This document shows, piece after piece, positions 1-5,260 of a DNA stretch of 5,260 nt. Source of the stretch: DASUCS01 sp041166365 (lineage in GTDB: Bacteria; Actinomycetota; Acidimicrobiia; Acidimicrobiales; JACDCH01); NCBI GenBank assembly GCA_041166365.1, contig JBEEFX010000040.1, positions 1 to 5,260 of the forward strand, given 5' to 3'. The notes under the pieces are model-generated. The model was not told the origin of the DNA, did no database searches, and saw nothing but the letters and a program-made list of their open reading frames with translations. A program made the translations under genes and the position numbers. Numbering within the stretch: position 1 is the stretch's first letter; every line of letters begins with the position of its first letter.

Positions 1-15
1 CCGGGGGGACTCTGA
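1..15 (+). other. possible 3' end of an upstream gene
   Basis: The first 15 bases read in frame 1 as Pro-Gly-Gly-Leu followed by TGA at 13-15, directly abutting the ATG at 16. Since every other junction in the window is a tight stop/start overlap, an upstream co-transcribed gene ending here is plausible. Frames 2 and 3 also hit stops soon after (26-28 and 21-23), so an upstream gene could instead overlap the permease gene by a few bases. Too little sequence is present to say what it encodes; a substrate-binding protein gene would fit the context but is pure inference. Confidence 0.25.
3..9 (+). promoter_or_regulatory. ribosome binding site of the LivH-like gene
   Basis: The purine run GGGGGGA ends 6 bases before the ATG at 16, a normal Shine-Dalgarno distance. 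It supports 16 as the start. The next in-frame Met lies past the first membrane segment. Confidence 0.5.
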
Positions 16-891
16 ATGGATGAGCTGACGCTGGTCGTCCAGTACGTGTGGAACGGCATCGCAATCGGTGCCGTCTACGCGCTCATCGCACTCGGGGTCA
101 CCCTGGTGTACGGGCTTTCTCGCATCATCCACTTCGCGGTGGGCGAGATGGTCATGGTGTGCGCCTTCGTGGCGTGGTCAGTGCAGGACCTGACCGGAAG
201 CTTCGCGATCGCGCTCGTCGCCGCAGTGGCGGCGGGCGCGACCATCGGGCTCGTCACGGAGCGCTTGATGTTCCAGTTCACCTACGACGCACCGCTCGCC
301 GGCTTCGTCGTCTCGCTCGGGCTGATCATCTTCCTGCAATCGTTGGCCAGCGAGATCTGGGGAGTGGACACCCGCACCGTTCGCGCACCCTTCCAAGGGG
401 TGCACGAGGTCGGCGCGCTCGTCTTCCGAGACCAGACGCTGTTCAACACCGCTCTGATCCTCGTGGTGATGGCCGTGTTCTACCTCGGCCTGTCCCGGTC
501 CCGATGGGGGCGGGCGCTGCGAGCCACCGCCGACAACCGCGAAGCCGCTGCGCTGATGGGCATCCCCGTTCGCCGCCTCACGATGATGACCTTCGTCATC
601 GGTGCCGCACTGGCCGGCATCGCCGGATGGGTGGTGCTGACCCTTGGGGCGATCTCGCCCTTCGTCGGTGGTTCCTACGTCCTGCGAGGGTTTGCGGTGG
701 CGCTCATCGGTGGGCTCGGCAACATCAAGGGCGCGGCCGTGGCCGGCCTCGGGCTCGGAGTCGCCGAGGCCCTGGCCATCGGGTATCTCGACCCGGGCTG
801 GAGCGAGGCGTACGTGCTCGGCCTCGTCATCCTCGTGCTGCTCGTGCGACCGACCGGCCTCGGTGCCGGCGCAGAGGGGGCAACCCTGTGA
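16..891 (+). CDS. livH: branched-chain amino acid-type ABC transporter permease, LivH family
   Basis: This is one of the two membrane subunits of a HAAT-type ABC importer, forming the substrate path across the inner membrane with the LivM-like partner encoded next. The 291-residue protein matches the usual LivH length (about 290-310). It is very hydrophobic, with probable membrane segments near residues 10-34, 63-80, 93-115, 144-160, 190-213, 225-250 and 262-280. Family features visible are the N-terminal GAVYALIALGVTLVYG stretch (18-33), the loop RSRWGRALRATADNREAAALMG (161-182), which resembles the cytoplasmic ATPase-coupling loop, and the late GGLGN motif (232-236). The ATG at 16 has a good ribosome binding site. 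The stop at 889-891 overlaps the GTG start of the next gene by four bases. The family assignment is firm; the transported substrate is unknown, because HAAT permeases also carry amides, urea and aromatic or dicarboxylic acids. Confidence 0.93.
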   Translation: MDELTLVVQYVWNGIAIGAVYALIALGVTLVYGLSRIIHFAVGEMVMVCAFVAWSVQDLTGSFAIALVAAVAAGATIGLVTERLMFQFTYDAPLAGFVVSLGLIIFLQSLASEIWGVDTRTVRAPFQGVHEVGALVFRDQTLFNTALILVVMAVFYLGLSRSRWGRALRATADNREAAALMGIPVRRLTMMTFVIGAALAGIAGWVVLTLGAISPFVGGSYVLRGFAVALIGGLGNIKGAAVAGLGLGVAEALAIGYLDPGWSEAYVLGLVILVLLVRPTGLGAGAEGATL

Positions 892-1988
892 AGTCCCTCG
901 TCTCGAGCTCGTCGAGCCGGATCAGATCAGCGCTGGTGCAGTACGGCGGCCTGCTGTCCGTGGTCGCGGTGCTCGCGCTGTTCCCGTTGATGGGGCCTTC
1001 GAACAAGGACCTCAGTCTCGCGACCTCCGCATTGATCTTCGGCGTGGCCGCCACCGGCCTCGGCTTCTTGTGGGGCCAGGTGGGTGAGGTCAACATCGCC
1101 CACGCCGCCGTCTTCGGGGTCGGCGCCTACACCGCGGGCATCGCCGCCCAGGACCACGGCATCGACTTCGTTCCCTCACTCGTGCTCAGCCTGATCGCGG
1201 GAGCGATCGCGGCGTTCATCGTCGCCCTTCCGTCGTTGCGAACCCGTGGGCACTACTTCGTCATCCTGACGTTCGCCATCGGCCAGGTCGCGGTCGTTGT
1301 CGCGACGCGCCTCGACGATCTCACCGGCGGGGTGGACGGCTTGACGGTGATCCCCGCCAAGCAGGAGGTCGTTGGGCTGCGGCTCACCGACCGCCAGGAC
1401 TTCTATTACATCTGCATCTGTGTCGCGGCAGTGATCCTGACGGCTTTGTTGTTGCTCACGCGGTCGCGATGGGGTGCCACCCTTCGCGGCATCCGGGAGA
1501 ACGAGCAACTGGCCGCCGCGGTGGGAACGCCGGTCGTGCGCCATCGCATCCTCGCGTTCACGGTGTCGGGCGCAGTGGGGGGTCTGGCCGGCCAGCTCCA
1601 TCTGTACAACGTCAAGTTCGTCGATCCTGGCGCCTTCAACGTGCAAGCGTCCATCTTCTTCTTGCTGATGGTGTTGCTCGGCGGGCGGCGCTACCTGCTC
1701 GGGCCGATCGTCGGCGCCGCCGTGTACACCTTCCTGCCGGAGTTCATCTTTCTCGACCCCGGACGCAGTCGGATGCTCCTCGGCCTGATCTTGGTCGCGA
1801 TGATCCTGCTGCTGCCCCAGGGTCTGCTGAGCCTGCCGTCCCGAATCGCCGCCCTGCGCGCGAACCGAGCCGGCTCCCGATCTGTCGCCCAAGCCGACAG
1901 AGTCGACGAGGTCGACCCGCCGACCGGGACCGGGACCGGGGCGTCGCCGTTGGAGCCGCCGCACGAAGTCGTGGAGGCGCCGTCATGA
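888..1988 (+). CDS. livM: branched-chain amino acid-type ABC transporter permease, LivM family
   Basis: This is the second permease subunit of the importer, 366 residues from a GTG start. The same frame stays open far upstream through livH, but the protein-like sequence begins only at about 888, where GTGA overlaps the livH stop and an AGAGGGG run (873-879) lies 8 bases upstream. LivM features are a first membrane segment at about 20-36, the segment GQVGEVNIAHAAVFGVGAYT (63-82), equivalent to the family's 'G..S.GHAAF.G.GAY' region, a coupling-type loop RSRWGATLRGIRENEQLAAAVG, and further hydrophobic segments up to LLLPQGLL near residue 314. The last roughly 52 residues form a charged then Pro/Thr/Gly-rich tail, likely cytoplasmic and disordered, with a Thr-Gly repeat. 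The length is within the family range (about 320-430). The stop overlaps the livG start by four bases (ATGA). The substrate is not deducible. Confidence 0.92.
   Translation: MKSLVSSSSSRIRSALVQYGGLLSVVAVLALFPLMGPSNKDLSLATSALIFGVAATGLGFLWGQVGEVNIAHAAVFGVGAYTAGIAAQDHGIDFVPSLVLSLIAGAIAAFIVALPSLRTRGHYFVILTFAIGQVAVVVATRLDDLTGGVDGLTVIPAKQEVVGLRLTDRQDFYYICICVAAVILTALLLLTRSRWGATLRGIRENEQLAAAVGTPVVRHRILAFTVSGAVGGLAGQLHLYNVKFVDPGAFNVQASIFFLLMVLLGGRRYLLGPIVGAAVYTFLPEFIFLDPGRSRMLLGLILVAMILLLPQGLLSLPSRIAALRANRAGSRSVAQADRVDEVDPPTGTGTGASPLEPPHEVVEAPS
1923..1940 (+). repeat. three-copy ACCGGG tandem hexamer
   Basis: The hexamer ACCGGG is repeated three times perfectly and in frame inside the 3' end of livM, encoding Thr-Gly three times in the Pro/Gly-rich C-terminal tail. 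It is a short simple repeat that could vary by whole copies without shifting the frame. Confidence 0.7.
1973..1977 (+). promoter_or_regulatory. strong Shine-Dalgarno of the LivG-like gene
   Basis: GGAGG lies within the last codons of livM, 7 bases before the ATG at 1985. It is the best ribosome binding site in the window and fixes the livG start, although the surrounding frame is open from well upstream. Confidence 0.65.
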
Positions 1989-2701
1989 GCCCGCTGCTTG
2001 AGGCCCACGGACTGAGCAAGCATTTCGCAGGGGTTGCGGCGTTGGTGGACGTCGATCTCGAGGTGAATGCCGGCGAGATCGTCGGGCTCATCGGCCCGAA
2101 CGGCTCGGGCAAGTCCACGTTCTTCAACGTCGTCACCGGGTTCCTGCGAGCGTCGAGCGGCACCGTGATCTGGAAAGGCGAGGACGTCACGCGCAACTCC
2201 GCTCATCGTCGAGCACGCAAGGGCCTGGTGCGCACGTTCCAGGAGCGAATGTGCTTCGACGACCTGACGGTGCGCGAGAACCTCCAGTTCCCATTGATCC
2301 AGGCGAAATCGCGCGGGAACTCCGACGCCCGTATCGCCGAGGTGATGGAGTGGGTCGGCCTGCCCCAGCGGACACTCACCCAGCGAGCCTCCGAGCTCTC
2401 GTGGGGTCAGACGCGTCTGCTCGGCATGGCTGTCGCGTTGCTCTTCACACCCGAAGTGGTCCTCTTCGATGAACCGTTCGCGGGGCTGAACCGCATCGCC
2501 GCCGAGGACGTGTGCGCCGCGCTGCTCCGCCTCCGCGCCGAAGGCATCACCGCGGTCGTCGTGGAGCACGAGATGCAGCTCCTCTTGCCGCTGTGCGACC
2601 GCGTCGTCGTGATGGCGCGAGGTCAGAAGATCGCGGAGGGCACCAGCGCGGACATCCTCGAACGCGAAGAAGTGCGCCTCGCCTATTTCGGAGCCGCATG
2701 A
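1985..2701 (+). CDS. livG: branched-chain amino acid-type ABC transporter ATP-binding protein, LivG family
   Basis: This is one of two cytoplasmic ATPases that power the importer. The 238-residue protein has a complete nucleotide-binding domain: Walker A GPNGSGKST (37-45), Q-loop Gln86 in VRTFQ, signature LSWGQ (138-142), Walker B VVLFDE ending in catalytic Glu163 (Asp162-Glu163), D-loop region FAGLN (165-169) and switch His195 in VVVEHEM. The end, GQKIAEGTSADILEREEVRLAYFG, matches the short C-terminal extension typical of HAAT ATPases. The VEHEM and TFQ features place it with LivG rather than LivF. It is slightly short (E. coli LivG has 255 residues), and its signature region, LSWGQTRLLGMA, departs from the usual LivG form, roughly LAYGQQRRLEIA. 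The ATG at 1985 overlaps the livM stop and has a GGAGG 7 bases upstream. All catalytic residues are present, so the protein should be active. Confidence 0.92.
   Translation: MSPLLEAHGLSKHFAGVAALVDVDLEVNAGEIVGLIGPNGSGKSTFFNVVTGFLRASSGTVIWKGEDVTRNSAHRRARKGLVRTFQERMCFDDLTVRENLQFPLIQAKSRGNSDARIAEVMEWVGLPQRTLTQRASELSWGQTRLLGMAVALLFTPEVVLFDEPFAGLNRIAAEDVCAALLRLRAEGITAVVVEHEMQLLLPLCDRVVVMARGQKIAEGTSADILEREEVRLAYFGAA
2690..2693 (+). promoter_or_regulatory. ribosome binding site that decides the LivF start
   Basis: GGAG at the end of livG precedes two adjacent in-frame ATG codons. It is 4 bases from the ATG at 2698 and 7 bases from the ATG at 2701. The second spacing is the more usual, so 2701 is preferred. 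Confidence 0.4.
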
Positions 2702-3462
2702 TGCTCGAGGTCAGAGATCTGGCGGTGTCCTTCGGCCGCATCCGGGCGTTGAACGGCGTGAACTTCTCCGTCGACGGTCCCGAGATCGTCACGCTCATCG
2801 GCGCCAACGGCGCCGGCAAGAGCACGACGCTGCGTGCGATCGCCGGCGTCGCCAAACCGTCGCGCGGCTCGGTCGTGCTCGACGGGGAGGATGTCGCCGG
2901 CCGCCCGCCCGCGCAGGTCGTCTCGGCGGGCATCACCCTCGTCCCGCAAGGGCGTCAGCTCTTCGGTTCGATGAGCGTGCGCGAGAACATCGAGCTCGGG
3001 GCGTTCGTGCACGCCAAGAAGTCCGACGTCTCCGCTGACATCGACAAGTGGGTCGACTTCTTCCCGGAGATCGCCGAGCACCTCTCGTCGAGAGCCGCGA
3101 GCCTCAGCGGTGGCCAGCAACAGATCGTCGCCTTGATCCGTGGGCTGATGGCCCGCCCGCGGCTACTGATGCTCGACGAGCCGTCGATCGGTGTTGCACC
3201 GATCGTTGTGCGCCGCATCGGCGAGGAGCTCACCCGGCTGAGCCGTGAGGCCGGCGTGCCCATCGTTCTCGTCGAGCAGAACATCGCGTTCGCGTTCGAC
3301 ATCGCCGACCGCGTGGTCATCCTCGCGCAGGGGCGTGACGTCCACACCGGTCCGCCCGACCCGCTGCGCGACCCCAACGTGCTCGCGCGCTACTTCTTCG
3401 GCGACGTGGCCGTCACCCGCCAGCCGGCAGCGCCCTACGTAGAAAGATCCACCCCTCAATGA
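2701..3462 (+). CDS. livF: branched-chain amino acid-type ABC transporter ATP-binding protein, LivF family
   Basis: This is the second ATPase of the importer and presumably pairs with the LivG-like protein as a heterodimer. It has 253 residues from the ATG at 2701, or 254 if the adjacent ATG at 2698 is used; the GGAG spacing and the typical opening MLEVRDL favour 2701. Motifs in order are Walker A GANGAGKST (34-42), Q-loop Gln83 in VPQGRQLF, signature LSGGQQQ (135-141), Walker B RLLMLDE (Asp159-Glu160), then PSIGVAP, then VLVEQN (190-194). LivF proteins characteristically carry VEQN where most ABC ATPases have the switch His, and E. coli LivF does too, so this is a family marker and not damage. 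About 20 residues after the conserved YFFG end are extra and unconserved in appearance. The start overlaps the livG stop by one base (TGATG) and the stop overlaps the next start by four (ATGA). Confidence 0.93.
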   Translation: MLEVRDLAVSFGRIRALNGVNFSVDGPEIVTLIGANGAGKSTTLRAIAGVAKPSRGSVVLDGEDVAGRPPAQVVSAGITLVPQGRQLFGSMSVRENIELGAFVHAKKSDVSADIDKWVDFFPEIAEHLSSRAASLSGGQQQIVALIRGLMARPRLLMLDEPSIGVAPIVVRRIGEELTRLSREAGVPIVLVEQNIAFAFDIADRVVILAQGRDVHTGPPDPLRDPNVLARYFFGDVAVTRQPAAPYVERSTPQ

Positions 3463-4697
3463 GCCAAGGCACCCCGTCGGAGCCGACGACCACCGAGGCC
3501 GGTCCGCTGTCAGGCGTGCGCGTCGTCGATGTCACGCGGCACATGTCCGGGCCGTACGCCTCGCTGGTCCTGGGAGACTTCGGCGCCGACGTGATCAAGG
3601 TCGAGTCGGCCCCATTCGGTGATCCGAGCCGGCGCACCGGCGTCAACTTCGTCGAGGGTGAGAGCACGATGTTCCTCACCTGGAACCGCAGCAAGCGCAG
3701 CATCTGCCTCGACATGCGCGCCAAGGCCGGGCTCGAGATCGCGCACCGCCTCGTGGACAGCGCCGATGTCTTCATGGAGAACTACCGCCCTGGTGTCGCC
3801 GACGAGATCGGCCTCGGCTGGGAGGTTCTGCAGAAGCGCAACGAGCGGCTGATCTACTGCTCGACGAACGCTTTCGGGTCGAGCGGGCCGTGGCGCGCGC
3901 GTCCAGGGACAGACCCCGTGGTGCAGGCCATGAGCGGCGTGATGTCCGTCACCGGTGAGCGCGACGGCGGGCCGGTGCTCGTCGGCATCCCGATCGCCGA
4001 CTACACCGCTTCGTTGATCACGGTGCAGGGCATCCTCCTTGCGTTGCTCGCGCGCGACCGCACCGGCCGCGGTCAGTACGTCGAGATCCCGATGGTCGGT
4101 GGGCTCATCTTCGGCTTGACGACTCGAGTCGGACCGTATTTCCAGACCGGCGAGAACCCCACGAAGTGGGGCAGCCAACACAGTCAGGTCGTTCCGTACC
4201 AGGCGTTCCGCACGAGCGACGGATGGGCGGTCGCCGGCGTGTGGGGCGACGGCTGGAAGAAGTTCTGCCTCGCCCTCGGCCGCCCCGAGCTGGCCACCGA
4301 CGAGCGTTTCGACGAAGACGCGAAGCGGGTCGAACGGCGAGACGAGCTCACGGAGCTCCTACAGGAGCTCTTCATCACGCGGACGACTGCCGAGTGGGAC
4401 ACGGACTTCTCGGCGAACGGCGTCCTGTTCGCTCCCGTGAACTCGTTCTCGGATGCGCTCGAAAACGAGCAATCCAAGGCCATGGGCTTCGTCACCGAGA
4501 TCGACCATCCGGTCTCGGGGCGTCTTCGTCAGGTCGCGCCCGTCATTCGCATGTCGGACACACCTGCCGCGGTGACCCTGCCGCCGCCGCTGCTGGGCCA
4601 GCACAGCCGCGAGATTCTCGAGGAGATCGGCTTCTCGGATGGCCAGGTCGAAGGTCTGCTGGCCGACGGAACCATCATGGAAACGAGTGACAGATGA
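3459..4697 (+). CDS. CaiB/BaiF-family (class III) CoA-transferase, catalytic-type copy
   Basis: It probably moves coenzyme A between two carboxylic acids in the cytoplasm, activating a substrate as its thioester. The 412-residue length fits the family (about 380-430). Visible family features are LSGVRVVDVTRHMSGPYAS (17-35), the Rossmann-like GDFGADVIKVE (39-49), the CoA-region NRSKRSICLD (76-85), ADVFMENYRPG (102-112), LIYCSTNAFGSSGPW (131-145), DPVVQAMSGVMSVTG (152-166) and GIPIADYTA (176-184). Asp181 aligns by eye with catalytic Asp169 of formyl-CoA transferase, which forms an acyl-aspartyl anhydride. GTDPVVQAMSG resembles transferases rather than the GHDINY motif of alpha-methylacyl-CoA racemases, so a racemase is less likely. 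The start overlaps the livF stop (ATGA) with only a weak purine run (3441-3447) upstream, suggesting translational coupling. The next gene is a divergent paralogue. Both donor and acceptor are unknown. Confidence 0.9.
   Translation: MSQGTPSEPTTTEAGPLSGVRVVDVTRHMSGPYASLVLGDFGADVIKVESAPFGDPSRRTGVNFVEGESTMFLTWNRSKRSICLDMRAKAGLEIAHRLVDSADVFMENYRPGVADEIGLGWEVLQKRNERLIYCSTNAFGSSGPWRARPGTDPVVQAMSGVMSVTGERDGGPVLVGIPIADYTASLITVQGILLALLARDRTGRGQYVEIPMVGGLIFGLTTRVGPYFQTGENPTKWGSQHSQVVPYQAFRTSDGWAVAGVWGDGWKKFCLALGRPELATDERFDEDAKRVERRDELTELLQELFITRTTAEWDTDFSANGVLFAPVNSFSDALENEQSKAMGFVTEIDHPVSGRLRQVAPVIRMSDTPAAVTLPPPLLGQHSREILEEIGFSDGQVEGLLADGTIMETSDR
4344..4370. repeat. three GAGCTC copies with an inverted repeat
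   Basis: GAGCTC occurs at 4344-4349, 4353-4358 and 4365-4370. The last two form the inverted repeat GAGCTCC (4353-4359), TACA, GGAGCTC (4364-4370), a possible 7-bp stem with a 4-base loop inside the CoA-transferase gene. It encodes an acidic leucine-rich helix, ELTELLQELF, so repeated Glu-Leu codons explain it well; no U-tract follows, so it is not a terminator. Confidence 0.4.
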
Positions 4698-5260
4698 CCA
4701 AGGTCGAAGGCAATGGACACGGTGAGCCAGGCGCGCGCGGTGACGAACGGCTCCGCATCGTCGATTTCTCGACGCACTTGTCCGGTCCGATCGCCAGCCA
4801 CTTGCTGACCGAGCTGGGTGCGGACGTGATCAAGATCGAGCGTCCGATCATCGGCGACGGCAACCGCGGTGACAATCCGAAGATCCACGGTCAGGGGATC
4901 TTCCACGTGGCCGCCAACTCCGGCGTGCGCAGCCTGCACGTCAGCACACGTTCGCCGCAGTGGCCGGACGTGGTGGCCGGGGCCGCTCGGTGGGCGGATG
5001 CGGTCATCGTCGGTGCTCGCCCGCAGGACGCCCGCAAGCGCGGACTCGACTTCGCCAGCATCCAGCAGATCAACCCTCGAATCGTCTACTGCCTGATCTC
5101 CGGCTACGGCGAGACCGGGCCGTGGCGTGGCTACAGCGCGCACGGCCAGACGATCGACGCACTCGCCGGCATGGCGACCGTGGAATGGCGCGACGGCCTT
5201 CCCGAGACGCCCAAGGGCTGGCGCTCAACGGGCTCCACCCTCGCGGGCGTCTTCGGTGCC
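4694..5260 (+). CDS. second CaiB/BaiF-family protein, N-terminal part, catalytic Asp apparently missing
   Basis: The open frame runs 189 codons from ATG at 4694 to the window edge without a stop, about half of a family member. The N-terminal fold markers are clear: LRIVDFSTHLSGPIAS (20-35), ELGADVIKIERP (40-51), NPRIVYCLISGYGETGPW (127-144) and DALAGM (155-160), in the same order and spacing as in the preceding gene. Several conserved positions differ. NRxKRS has become NSGVRS (75-80), ENYRPG has become VGARPQ (106-111), the Asp of GxDPVVQAM has become Gly151, and the position aligned with Asp181 of the neighbour is Gly180 in GWRSTGSTLAG. Aligned by eye, this suggests a subunit without its own acyl-carrying aspartate, perhaps paired with the preceding protein. 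The ATG overlaps the preceding stop (ATGA), with only a weak GGAAA (4679-4683) upstream. The C-terminal half is unseen, so full function cannot be judged. Confidence 0.85.
   Translation, partial: MTKVEGNGHGEPGARGDERLRIVDFSTHLSGPIASHLLTELGADVIKIERPIIGDGNRGDNPKIHGQGIFHVAANSGVRSLHVSTRSPQWPDVVAGAARWADAVIVGARPQDARKRGLDFASIQQINPRIVYCLISGYGETGPWRGYSAHGQTIDALAGMATVEWRDGLPETPKGWRSTGSTLAGVFGA

Noticed and set aside
48..887. Long plus-strand open frame running through livH into livM, which would give a 646-residue protein
   Set aside because: The part before 888 is Arg/Gly/His-rich shadow translation of livH in another frame with no membrane or family character. The LivM-like sequence starts at the GTG at 888.
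1469..1984. Upstream extension of the livG frame, which would give a 410-residue protein
   Set aside because: The extra residues are an Arg/Pro-rich shadow of livM. The ATG at 1985 has a strong GGAGG and the family-typical N-terminus.
1691..2569. Long minus-strand open frames opposite livM and livG (292 and 262 residues)
   Set aside because: These are antisense frames kept open by GC-rich third positions. Their translations are low-complexity Arg/Asp/Gln/Gly-rich sequence with no recognisable domain, lying opposite well-supported genes.
3271..3282. Missing switch histidine in the LivF-like ATPase (VEQN)
   Set aside because: VEQN is the normal LivF family form, also seen in E. coli LivF, and is not a degenerate site.
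3475..3488. Small inverted repeat CGTCGG-AG-CCGACG just after the first CoA-transferase start
   Set aside because: The two-base spacer leaves at most about 5 bp of usable stem. Such short palindromes are expected by chance in GC-rich coding sequence, and no terminator U-tract follows.
3510..4181. 223-residue minus-strand open frame opposite the first CoA-transferase gene
   Set aside because: It is a compositional shadow of the sense gene, with no domain and no start context.

Overview
The window is GC-rich (about two thirds G+C by eye) with strong G/C preference at third codon positions. It is filled by five plus-strand genes with no intergenic gaps. This suggests a high-GC bacterium, most likely an actinobacterium, but there is no rRNA or lineage-specific marker and the taxonomic guess is weak.

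Layout. Bases 16-2701 encode two membrane permeases (LivH-like, then LivM-like) and an ATPase (LivG-like), and a second ATPase (LivF-like) follows to 3462. Together they form the complete membrane and motor part of a branched-chain/hydrophobic amino acid (HAAT) type ABC importer. Bases 3459-4697 encode a full-length class III (CaiB/BaiF family) CoA-transferase. From 4694 to the window edge runs the first 189 codons of a second, divergent CaiB/BaiF-family protein. Every junction is a stop/start overlap of 4 or 1 bases (GTGA, ATGA or TGATG), so this is one operon-like unit with probable translational coupling. There is no stretch over 300 bases without a gene, and I saw no promoter, terminator, RNA gene, mobile element or CRISPR array.

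How the genes may work together. HAAT importers need a periplasmic or lipid-anchored substrate-binding protein. None is encoded here, so it probably lies outside the window; the unit seems to continue in both directions. The coupling of an importer to two CoA-transferase family proteins suggests import of a carboxylic acid (or a precursor of one) and its activation to a CoA thioester for catabolism. The substrate cannot be read from the sequence, and 'Liv' names here mean family, not proven leucine/isoleucine/valine transport.

The most interesting point is the tandem CaiB pair. The first copy keeps the family's catalytic-aspartate region (Asp181), while the second appears to have Gly at the aligned position and has lost several other conserved residues. 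This is the pattern expected for a heteromeric transferase with one catalytic and one non-catalytic subunit.
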